Below are positions 1 through 8,035 of a stretch of 64,000 bases of DNA, one piece after another. Source of the stretch: Lachnospiraceae bacterium (GTDB taxonomy: Bacteria; Bacillota; Clostridia; Lachnospirales; Lachnospiraceae); contig JAFXSQ010000055.1 in assembly GCA_017525525.1 (NCBI GenBank), forward strand, positions 97,327 to 161,326, given 5' to 3'. Within the stretch, counting starts at the first letter, position 1; each line of letters begins with the position of its first letter. The position numbers were made by a program, and so were the translations under genes. The notes beneath the pieces were generated by a model. That model had not been told where the DNA came from, made no database searches, and saw nothing but the letters and a program-made list of their open reading frames with translations.

Positions 1-1
1 A

Positions 2-2266
2 AGACATCAGGATAAAACTAAAATAAGCGAAATAATAGCAGGAGCTCTTGTGAGTGCATTCTTTGTGTGCATTGTAATTCTCTATTACCGTATGGTCTAC
101 AATGAGAAGAAAAGCAATATCATCAAGGACGGAAGGATGGCGGCCGTGCAATCGGCAGATCAGTTCGACAAATATCTGTCTACTAATGTTGATATGATTA
201 AATTTGCGGCTTATACTCTTGACGAGATGATTGCCGGGAACAGTACAGACAAGGAGATACAGGACTATCTTGTCAATCAGTCGACTGCGGTTAAGAATGC
301 GGTTCTTGAGAATTCCACAGGTCTTTACGGATATATAAATGGCAGGTTCTTCAGCGGCACCAACTGGGTTCCGCCGGCAGATTATGATGCGACTAACCGT
401 CCGTGGTATTCAAAACCCTTTGAGAATCCGGGAAAGCTTACCATGCTTGAACCCTATGTGGATATTCAGACGGGCAATACCATGCTTGCGCTCGGCAAGA
501 CCTTAAGTGACGGTCAGAGCGTTATATCGGTTGACATTTCATTGGATCAGGTACAGAAGCTTACAGAGGAAGCGGTATTAAAGGAAGACTCGGACATAGA
601 GATGATACTGACCGGAACCGGTGTCGTTGTCACTCACTCCGACATAAACGAGGTTGGAAAAAACTATAGCAATGAGGATGAAACTCTCGGAAACAAGATA
701 TACAACCTTGTAAAAAACTCCGATGAAAGCTTCTTTGAATTCAAATATAAAGGCTGTCATTACATAGTCTACTCAGCGGCTTTTCAGGATAACTGGCACT
801 GTATATCCGTGCATGATGCCACAAGCGTATTTGCATCGCTGACCAAAATCCTTATATTAACGATAGCGGTTATAATCATAACCATCCTTATCATAGGTGT
901 TATGATAGCGCGTTCCACAAGCCGCGATCTTATCGCTGAGCATGCAATATCCGCAAATGAGGCAAAGAATGCATTTCTCTCCAAGATGTCTCACGAGATA
1001 CGCACGCCCATCAATGCGATGCTCGGGATGAATGAGATGATTCTCAGAGAGAGCGATAATAAGGATATCATATCTTATGCTGAGGAGATTAACACCTCCG
1101 GAAATGCTCTCCTCGGCATGGTGGATGAGATAATTGACTATACCAAGCAGGAGGCAGAGGATGACCGGGATTTCTCCTTTCTTCGTCACAGAAAAGAGAG
1201 GGGAGCCGCGGAAAGAGAAGCTTTCACAAAGAATACCTTTATTGCTCCCGATGCGCGGATTCTTGTGTGTGATGACAATCCCATCAACCTGACTGTTTTT
1301 TCGAGTCTGCTTAAGCGTACAAAAATGAAAATAGATACTGCCGTAAGCGCGGATGAGGCTATCGAACTAACACAAAAGAATGTGTATGACATCATATTCC
1401 TCGATCACATGATGCCTAAAAAGGACGGTATCGAAGCACTTCATGATATAGTAAATGATGCAAGCAATCCGAATTGTAAAGATCCCATAGTGGTCATTAC
1501 CGCAAATGCTGTTCCCGGTGCAAAGAAGGAGTACCTGGCCGCAGGCTTCTGGGACTATCTTACAAAGCCGATAGACCCGGAGAAGCTTGAGGAGACAATA
1601 TTAAAATATCTTCCTGATTATATGGTGCAGAGAGTGGATGCGCCGCAAGAAGAAGCTTTGCCACAGGGGCTTCCGGATGAGGTTTTAAACCTGCCCGCAC
1701 AGAGTCTTATTAATTTTGAGGAAGGACTTAAAAACAGTGCGACATATGAGGGCTACAAGCCTTTGTTGAAGATATTCCATACTTCCATTGAAGATAATTC
1801 AAAAGAGATCGAGGATTATTACAACTCAAAAGACTGGAAGAATTACGCAATAAGGGTTCATGCTTTAAAGAGCTCAGCGAGGATAATCGGAGCGTCCGAT
1901 TACGGCGAGGAGGCCCAGGCGCTTGAGAATGCCGCAAAGCGTGAGGATGTTGAGTACATAAAGTCTCACCATGATGGCTTTATGAAAACCTACAAAAGCT
2001 TTAAGGATGTGCTTGCGCCGCTTTTTCCGGCTGAGGCAGAGAATGTTAATAAGCCCGTTGCGGACGAAGAGCTTATAAGCGGCGCTTACGCGGAGCTAAG
2101 GGAAGCTGCCGAGAATATGGATTGTGATACCTTGCTGGCTATATTCGATGAGCTTGGCAATTACAGGATGCCGGAAGGCGATGCCGAGCTATGGAAGAAA
2201 GTCAGGGAAGCGGCGGAAAACTATGATTACGACAAGGTGATTGCGCTCGCCGACAGTCGGAAATAA
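2..2266 (+). CDS. dCache-DHp-receiver-Hpt hybrid sensor without ATPase domain (5' end outside window)
   Basis: Membrane phosphorelay protein whose 5' end lies left of the window: the frame is open from base 2 and a GTG at 50 would cut the first membrane helix in half. Numbering from that GTG: helix 1 about 1-15, extracellular dCache about 35-260, helix 2 about 266-288, DHp helix with SHEIRTP and phosphoacceptor H315, receiver about 402-520 (D408/D409, D452, T484, K507), Hpt with HALKSS (H604), and a helical tail 670-738. The dCache holds Y112-x4-R117-x-W119-Y120, Y136-x-D138 and D162, the arrangement of the amino-acid-binding dCache_1AA class. Between DHp (to about 370) and receiver (from about 400) there is no room for HATPase_c, and no N, G1 or G2 box. 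It cannot autophosphorylate and would need a partner kinase, plausibly the kinases just downstream. Confidence 0.88.
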   Translation, partial: RHQDKTKISEIIAGALVSAFFVCIVILYYRMVYNEKKSNIIKDGRMAAVQSADQFDKYLSTNVDMIKFAAYTLDEMIAGNSTDKEIQDYLVNQSTAVKNAVLENSTGLYGYINGRFFSGTNWVPPADYDATNRPWYSKPFENPGKLTMLEPYVDIQTGNTMLALGKTLSDGQSVISVDISLDQVQKLTEEAVLKEDSDIEMILTGTGVVVTHSDINEVGKNYSNEDETLGNKIYNLVKNSDESFFEFKYKGCHYIVYSAAFQDNWHCISVHDATSVFASLTKILILTIAVIIITILIIGVMIARSTSRDLIAEHAISANEAKNAFLSKMSHEIRTPINAMLGMNEMILRESDNKDIISYAEEINTSGNALLGMVDEIIDYTKQEAEDDRDFSFLRHRKERGAAEREAFTKNTFIAPDARILVCDDNPINLTVFSSLLKRTKMKIDTAVSADEAIELTQKNVYDIIFLDHMMPKKDGIEALHDIVNDASNPNCKDPIVVITANAVPGAKKEYLAAGFWDYLTKPIDPEKLEETILKYLPDYMVQRVDAPQEEALPQGLPDEVLNLPAQSLINFEEGLKNSATYEGYKPLLKIFHTSIEDNSKEIEDYYNSKDWKNYAIRVHALKSSARIIGASDYGEEAQALENAAKREDVEYIKSHHDGFMKTYKSFKDVLAPLFPAEAENVNKPVADEELISGAYAELREAAENMDCDTLLAIFDELGNYRMPEGDAELWKKVREAAENYDYDKVIALADSRK

Positions 2267-2276
2267 TATTCGTACA

Positions 2277-2483
2277 AAAGATTCTTCGAGGGAGGTGCGA
2301 TTATGACAAAGTCATAATTTTGCATCGCACCGACTTTCGTCATAAGGGGTACCGCGAAGCGGTGGATTCCTTATGACATTAGACTGGGCAGGATTGCTTT
2401 AGCAATCGTGCCATTACATATTATACGAGAAGAGGTATTGACATGATGTCATCCGGAGCGAAGCTAAGGCGATTAGATTAAGG
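2277..2483. repeat. composite palindromic intergenic repeat
   Basis: The left end AAAGATTCTTCG is the reverse complement of the family's usual right end. The right part (TGTCATCCGGAGCGAAGC then GATTAGATTAAGG) matches the forward form. In between are nested inverted repeats: GGTGCGA/TCGCACC enclosing TTATGAC/GTCATAA, GTCATAAGG/CCTTATGAC around CCGC/GCGG, and GATTGC/GCAATC. The middle stem is the one found in the copies near 21.8, 62.2 and 63.9 kb, here in reverse orientation. It fills the gap between two kinase genes. Confidence 0.75.
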
Positions 2484-2489
2484 ATAATT

Positions 2490-4172
2490 ATGGATAACGA
2501 AACAAGACAAGCAAAAAATGAACAGTTTATTATGATACTCATTTCGGTGGCTTGCTTCGGACTGACGGGTGAGAGCATACTTATGAGCTGGGAATTCTGG
2601 GTTTCTCCCCTCATCATCATAGGAACCGTCTTTCTGTGGGTGATGAATATATCGGGAAAACCGGAATACAAAATCAGAAGGGTATGCTATCTGGTGTTCG
2701 GAATGCTGGCCGTGCTCTACCACGGAGTTCATGAAACGAGTATATTTGATGCTGCCATAGTCATGGCTCTTCTTATGGTGGGTTACGCCTCCTTAAATCA
2801 GCTTTATATGCAGCATTTATTTTTGTTTGAATACATGATAATTCTTATCCTTCAGATAGGAATGGCATTGGAAAGCGGAAGCACGGTTTTCAATCCGCTC
2901 AACATCTCAAGAGTGTTCCTTCATATAGCTATGGTTTTTCTGATTTATGTATGCTGTATAAAAGCCATAGTCAACAGAGTGGGGGATGCCGAAGCAAAAA
3001 AGGAAAAGGACGAGAGGATAGAGGCTTACGATGCCGATATGGAGGACTTCCTGTCCAATATATCCCATGAGCTTAGGACTCCGGTCAATGTGGTCAACGG
3101 CATGTCGGACCTGCTTATCAAGAAGAATGCGGGAAGTGAGGCTTTCTCCATAAAGGAGGCCGGCATAAGGCTTTCTTACCAGATCGAGGATATACAGGAT
3201 TATACCGAGTGCAAGAGAAATAAGCTTTTGATTGAGGAAGAGGAATACACGAGCATTTCCCTGATAAATGACGTTGTTTCATCCTTCAGAAAAATAGATG
3301 ACGAGAGGAAGCTGGAGCTGGTGGTGGATCTTGCGCCGGATGTACCCGCTAAGATGAGCGGTGACATCAAGAAGCTGCACAAGATATTCCGTTATCTTAC
3401 GCAGAACGCCGTCAAGTTCACAAAGCAGGGCGGTATCCTGGTAAAGATGAATACAGAAAAGATGGACTACGGAGTTAATCTGTGCATAGAGATAACAGAC
3501 ACGGGCATCGGTATGGACAGGAGGGCTATCGCGGCGGTTTCACAGGGCATGTATCAGGTCAATAAGAAGAGAAACCGAAGCTCGGGTGGCATAGGCTTAG
3601 GGCTTTTTATTGCTTACGGTTTCGTTCATGCTATGGGCGGTTTTATTAAGATTGAGAGCGAAAAAGGTATCGGCACCACGGTTCGCGTTACCGTGCCGCA
3701 GCAGGTAACGGATGAAACTGCGTGCCTTGAGCTTACCAAGAAGCACCCGGGAGATATAATCTTTCATGTGAGGTCGGATAAATACAAGGTTCCTCAGGTT
3801 CGCGATTTCTATCGCAACATGGCGGTTAACCTTGCCTCGAGCATACGCGTGCCTCTTTATCCGGCTGAGAGCGTAGAAGAGATTGATCGCCTTAAAGAAA
3901 GGCTCTATGTGAATTATATCTTCATGGGACAGGAGGAGTATGAGGAAAATCCGGCATACTTCGACGAGCTCGCAAAGAGCGATATGGTTGTTGCGGTATC
4001 CGCGGCTGCAGGCTTTAAGCCGACTGAGGGAAGTGAAGTAATCGTTATGCCCAAACCGCTTTACGCATATCCGGTAATCAACGTTATCAACGAAGAAAGA
4101 ATGCGCGCAATATTCAATTGCTGGAAACGGGCGACAAGCCTTCGTTTGAAGGCGTCAAAGCCTTGGTTGTAG
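2490..4172 (+). CDS. Membrane sensor histidine kinase, C-terminus out of frame with its receiver
   Basis: About six hydrophobic segments (residues about 12-165) lead into a DHp helix with SHELRTP (H193) and a full HATPase_c: N-box QNAVKFT, G1 DTGIGM, G2 GGIGLGL. A degenerate domain follows (about 405-530) with the PKPLYAYPVIN segment that in this kinase type links to a receiver. After INEER the last 20 or so residues look random and basic, while the receiver continues in the -1 frame (next entry). The two are best read as one hybrid kinase split by a frame change. Start ATG has AAGGA 6 nt upstream. No extracytoplasmic domain is visible, so the signal may be membrane-borne. Confidence 0.85.
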   Translation: MDNETRQAKNEQFIMILISVACFGLTGESILMSWEFWVSPLIIIGTVFLWVMNISGKPEYKIRRVCYLVFGMLAVLYHGVHETSIFDAAIVMALLMVGYASLNQLYMQHLFLFEYMIILILQIGMALESGSTVFNPLNISRVFLHIAMVFLIYVCCIKAIVNRVGDAEAKKEKDERIEAYDADMEDFLSNISHELRTPVNVVNGMSDLLIKKNAGSEAFSIKEAGIRLSYQIEDIQDYTECKRNKLLIEEEEYTSISLINDVVSSFRKIDDERKLELVVDLAPDVPAKMSGDIKKLHKIFRYLTQNAVKFTKQGGILVKMNTEKMDYGVNLCIEITDTGIGMDRRAIAAVSQGMYQVNKKRNRSSGGIGLGLFIAYGFVHAMGGFIKIESEKGIGTTVRVTVPQQVTDETACLELTKKHPGDIIFHVRSDKYKVPQVRDFYRNMAVNLASSIRVPLYPAESVEEIDRLKERLYVNYIFMGQEEYEENPAYFDELAKSDMVVAVSAAAGFKPTEGSEVIVMPKPLYAYPVINVINEERMRAIFNCWKRATSLRLKASKPWL

Positions 4173-4552
4173 ATGACGAGCCCATGAATTTGGTTGTCGC
4201 CGCAGGGCTTTTCTCTGACTACGGAATGAGCGTAGATACTTCGTTGAGCGGCAAGGAGGCTGTAAATAAGTACAGAGACGGTGACTATGATATAGTGTTC
4301 ATGGATCATATGATGCCGGAAATGGATGGCGTGGAGGCCATGAAGCGGATAAAGAAGGTTGCGGACGAGACCGGCAGAAGCGTTGTGGTTATCGTCCTTA
4401 CTGCCAATGTCGTATCGGGCGCAAAGGAAATGTTTGCGCGTGAGGGCTTTGACGGGTTCCTCTCCAAGCCAATCTACACCAAGGACTATGAAAGGATTGT
4501 GTCACAGCTCCTTTCGGTAAGGTCAGCCGGAAGGGAGGGTGATATGGCATGA
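4118..4552 (+). CDS. Response-regulator receiver (probably the split C-terminus of the preceding kinase)
   Basis: Complete CheY-like receiver: acidic pair in VVDDEPMN, phosphoacceptor Asp in FMDHMMPEMDG, switch Thr in VLTAN, Lys in LSKPI. The only plausible start is a TTG inside the preceding gene, without a convincing ribosome site. The frame is open back to 4037, just after a TGA at 4034. Linker and domain order match kinase-receiver hybrids, so either an indel lies between about 4083 and 4140 or the receiver is made by internal initiation. I see no canonical X-XXY-YYZ slippery heptamer in register. The stop overlaps the next start (ATGA), suggesting translational coupling. Confidence 0.7.
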   Translation: MLETGDKPSFEGVKALVVDDEPMNLVVAAGLFSDYGMSVDTSLSGKEAVNKYRDGDYDIVFMDHMMPEMDGVEAMKRIKKVADETGRSVVVIVLTANVVSGAKEMFAREGFDGFLSKPIYTKDYERIVSQLLSVRSAGREGDMA

Positions 4553-7500
4553 ATAAAAAAGGATTATTCAGATTTGTCATTTCTGCCATAAGAGATCCGG
4601 AGAGGGATTTCTCCGAACGAGTGTACCTGACGCTGGCAATCATCTCTGAGGTTACGGTTTTTCTTGCTTTGCTTGGAGATATAGCTACCGGCGAAAACAT
4701 ACACGAGATTATTGTGCTTATCTCAGTGCTTGTATTTGTTCCGACACTCAGCCTTATCTGTCTTAAGAAGGAAAAGCTTAAATTCGGAATAAGATTTATC
4801 CTGTGCTGTCTGGTATTGCTGATTCTTCCGGCGCTGTTCTTCTTTGGTGGAGGCGTAGAGGGCGGAGGAGTGATATGGGTTATCTTTTCATTCCTTTTTG
4901 TGGGACTTGTGCTTTCGGGAACATGGAGAAATGCTATATTGTTTCTTCTGGTTCTGGTTACGACCGCCTGTTACCTTATTCAGTATTTTCATCCTGAGTT
5001 TGTGTATCAGCACTCGAGAAAAATTTTTTTCATTGACAGCTATCTGTCTATAATATTGGTGGGCGTTGTCTGCTTTGCGATGACCTGGTTCCAGAACGGG
5101 CTTTTCAAGCTTGAGAATGCCCGTGCAAGGAAGGAAGCGGAACGCGCGGAGGAGCTTACACGCGCGCAGAACCGTTTCTTTTCGAGTATGAGTCATGAGA
5201 TAAGAACGCCTATCAATTCTATTTTGGGCTTAAATGAGCTTATACTGAGAGATCATTCGGCTTCTGAAGAAATCGTCAGGGATGCTACGGGCATTCAGGG
5301 ATCGGGTAAGATGCTGCTTGCTCTTATCAACGATATCCTTGATTTCTCTAAGATGGAAGCCGGAAGCATGGATATTGTGTCCGCGGATTATCGTGTCAGT
5401 GATATGATATCCGAGGTTGTAAATATGTTCTGGCTCAATGCCCATGAAAAAGGCCTTGGCTTTGACGTGAATGTGGATCCGAAGGTGCCCTCCGTGCTGT
5501 ACGGCGATGAGGTAAGGATAAAGCAGATTATAATCAATATCTTAAATAACGCGGTTAAGTATACCACAGAGGGTTCTGTAGGTCTTCGCATGGAAAGCGA
5601 GGACTTATCCGAAGACAGGGTGCTCATGCGTATAACCGTATCCGATACCGGCATGGGTATTAAGAAGGAGAGCCTGCCGTATCTTTTTGACGCCTTCAAG
5701 CGTGTGGATGAGGGTAAAAATAAGTATATAGAGGGTACGGGTCTCGGGCTGTCCATAGTGAAGCAGTTAGTCGAGCTGATGGGCGGTACCATAACCGTGG
5801 ACAGTGTGTACGGCGAGGGTTCAACCTTTATTGTTTCAATTCCTCAGACTGTGTCAGACCGCTCCGAGTTGGGCGAGGTATCTATACATAATCAAAGAGT
5901 GGCAAGTCACGGCGCCTATGAGAGCAGCTTTAAGGCACCTTCGGCAAAGGTTCTTATCGTGGATGACAATGAGATGAACTTAGAGGTTGAGAGCAAGCTG
6001 CTTGCCGAAACCGGTATGCAGATAACCACTGTGACCGGAGGAAGGGAGGCGCTGGCTCTCTGTGTCAGAAAGAAGTACGATGTTATACTTATGGATCATT
6101 TGATGCCGGGAATGGACGGTATCGAATGTCTTAAAGCAATAAGGAATCAGACAGGCGGCTTAAACAGGGCTACGCCTATCATTGTTCTTACAGCTAATGC
6201 AGGAAGTGAAAACAAGGAGCTCTATAACAGCTCGGGCTTTGACGGTTATCTGATCAAGCCGGTTTCGGGAGAAAAGCTCGAGGAAACCATGCTCAGGCAT
6301 ATATCACCAGATAAGATTAAAGTCTCGGGAAAGACAACACGTATGAGAATGGATGTGGATATGACCTCTGGCTATGCGAGAAAGCTTCCCGTGATTATTA
6401 CATCCTCGAGCATGTGCGATCTACCCGATGAGATGACAAGACGCTTAAGCATACCTATTATTCCATTTGTTATCACTACGGAAAAAGGTGAATTTAAGGA
6501 CGGCCTTCAGCTCAGCGCGGATGAGCTTGTCCGTTATATAGCCGGCGGAGGAAAAGCCTCCTCTTCACCGCCGGACGTTCAGGATTATACCGAATTTTTT
6601 GCCAATGCCTTAAAGAGAGCTCATCATCTGATACATATATCTATTACCACAAGTATGAGTGATGACTATCAAAGGGCTTTGGAAGCGGCAAAATCCTTCG
6701 ACAATGTTATTGTTGTCAATTCCGAGACGATTTCATCGGCTACGGGAATTCTGGTTCTTATTGCTTACAGACTTGCGCAGCAGGGTGTGTCGGCGGACAA
6801 CATAGTATCCGAGCTTGACAGGTTAAAGTCCAGACTGAGGTGCAGCTTTGTCATCGACAACACGGAGTATATGGCAAGAAAGGGGCTTATTACCGCAAAG
6901 ACACATAAAATAGCCAAGGCCTTAAGCTTACATCCGAGCCTTAAGATAATGGACGATAAGTCAAGTATAGGCAATGTATCCTTCGGAAGCACCAAAAGAG
7001 CATACAAGAGATACATCAAGAAGGCTTTCCCTGTGGATATTATACCGGACTCCGATATAGCTTTTATAACCTATGCAGACATGCCCGAGGAAACTTTGAA
7101 CTGGATCAAGGAGGAGGTCAGCAAGATAGTTTACTTTGAACGGATTGTGTTCATGCAGACATCTGCCGCTATTTCTTCAAACTGCGGTCCGGGAACCTTC
7201 GGTATTCTTTACTTTGTTAAGAGCAACAAGTCGTACAATATCGGTTCTTATGTAAAGGAGGAGGAAGAGGAAGAGGATGCTGCGCTTGAAGATTTCAGAC
7301 AGTCCGAAATCGTTAACGGCGCAGTAATTGATACTTTATCTTCGGAGCTTAAATCAGCTGTGAAGACCGAGAAAAAAGAATGGTATCATCATTTAGAGGG
7401 AATTGACGGAGAACTTGCTATAGAAAACAGCGGATCCGAGAAAGCATTTCTTTCAGTGCTTAAGTTGTTCTACGACGCTATCCCGGAGAAGACTGCTGAA

Positions 7501-7959
7501 TTAAACGGGTATTATGCTTCTGAGGATTTGGAGAATTATACGATTAAGATACACGCCTTAAAGAGCTCTGCAAAGCTTGTGGGCGCCATGGAGCTTTCAA
7601 AGATGGCGCAGGAGCTTGAGTATGCAGGCAAGCGGTCAGATATGAAGTTTATTAAGGACAATCACGGTGCTGCCATGATGGCATTAGAGCGCTACAGGGA
7701 GATACTCAGGGAATACTGCGGCAGCGGCAAGGGAGAGATACAGGATGATAGCAAGCCTGTTGCCGATAACAGCATTATGGAGGGCGTGTATGAAGCGTTC
7801 AAGGAGGCTGCCGAGGCCTTCGACTGTGATGCCATAGATGCAATCTTTAAGGAGATGGAGGATTACTCCATACCCGAGAGTGATAAAGAAAAATACTACG
7901 GAATCAAGGAAAAGGCAGGCAAATTCGACTACGAGGGCATACTTGAACTGCTGAAGTAA
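4549..7959 (+). CDS. Hybrid histidine kinase with inserted DegV-like domain and Hpt
   Basis: 1136 aa. Six or seven membrane helices (about 25-185), DHp SHEIRTP (H216), HATPase_c (NNAVKYT, DTGMGI, GTGLGLS), receiver about 465-585 (D516), then about 608-895 a region I recognise as a DegV fold: TSSSMCDLP start, IPIIPFVI strand, ASSSPPDVQDY, HISITTSMSDDYQRAL, NSETISSATG, and the closing SSNCGPGTFGILYF resembling the H-x-GPG-x-x-G-x-x-Y end of DegV/FakB proteins. An acidic linker, an Hpt with HALKSS (H1002) and the same helical tail as the first gene follow. DegV proteins bind fatty acids, so this kinase may read lipid state; that function is inference. The start overlaps the upstream stop by 4 nt. 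Confidence 0.87.
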   Translation: MNKKGLFRFVISAIRDPERDFSERVYLTLAIISEVTVFLALLGDIATGENIHEIIVLISVLVFVPTLSLICLKKEKLKFGIRFILCCLVLLILPALFFFGGGVEGGGVIWVIFSFLFVGLVLSGTWRNAILFLLVLVTTACYLIQYFHPEFVYQHSRKIFFIDSYLSIILVGVVCFAMTWFQNGLFKLENARARKEAERAEELTRAQNRFFSSMSHEIRTPINSILGLNELILRDHSASEEIVRDATGIQGSGKMLLALINDILDFSKMEAGSMDIVSADYRVSDMISEVVNMFWLNAHEKGLGFDVNVDPKVPSVLYGDEVRIKQIIINILNNAVKYTTEGSVGLRMESEDLSEDRVLMRITVSDTGMGIKKESLPYLFDAFKRVDEGKNKYIEGTGLGLSIVKQLVELMGGTITVDSVYGEGSTFIVSIPQTVSDRSELGEVSIHNQRVASHGAYESSFKAPSAKVLIVDDNEMNLEVESKLLAETGMQITTVTGGREALALCVRKKYDVILMDHLMPGMDGIECLKAIRNQTGGLNRATPIIVLTANAGSENKELYNSSGFDGYLIKPVSGEKLEETMLRHISPDKIKVSGKTTRMRMDVDMTSGYARKLPVIITSSSMCDLPDEMTRRLSIPIIPFVITTEKGEFKDGLQLSADELVRYIAGGGKASSSPPDVQDYTEFFANALKRAHHLIHISITTSMSDDYQRALEAAKSFDNVIVVNSETISSATGILVLIAYRLAQQGVSADNIVSELDRLKSRLRCSFVIDNTEYMARKGLITAKTHKIAKALSLHPSLKIMDDKSSIGNVSFGSTKRAYKRYIKKAFPVDIIPDSDIAFITYADMPEETLNWIKEEVSKIVYFERIVFMQTSAAISSNCGPGTFGILYFVKSNKSYNIGSYVKEEEEEEDAALEDFRQSEIVNGAVIDTLSSELKSAVKTEKKEWYHHLEGIDGELAIENSGSEKAFLSVLKLFYDAIPEKTAELNGYYASEDLENYTIKIHALKSSAKLVGAMELSKMAQELEYAGKRSDMKFIKDNHGAAMMALERYREILREYCGSGKGEIQDDSKPVADNSIMEGVYEAFKEAAEAFDCDAIDAIFKEMEDYSIPESDKEKYYGIKEKAGKFDYEGILELLK

Positions 7960-7985
7960 ACGGCGTTACGACTTACGAGGAGCTG

Positions 7986-8019
7986 TGTCATCCTGAGCGA
8001 AGCAACAGGAAGGATCTTA
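7986..8019 (+). repeat. Short form of the intergenic repeat
   Basis: TGTCATCCTGAGCGAAGC is followed directly by AACAGGAAGGATCTTA, so both ends are present without the internal hairpins of the long copies. It ends 16 nt before the symporter start codon. Confidence 0.7.
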
Positions 8020-8035
8020 ATACAAGGGATAAAAC

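Noticed and set aside
50-52. GTG as the true start of the first gene
   Set aside because: The frame stays open to the window edge and a start here would truncate the first membrane helix.
4083-4140. Programmed -1 frameshift between kinase and receiver
   Set aside because: No slippery heptamer in register and no obvious stimulatory hairpin; indel or internal start is simpler.
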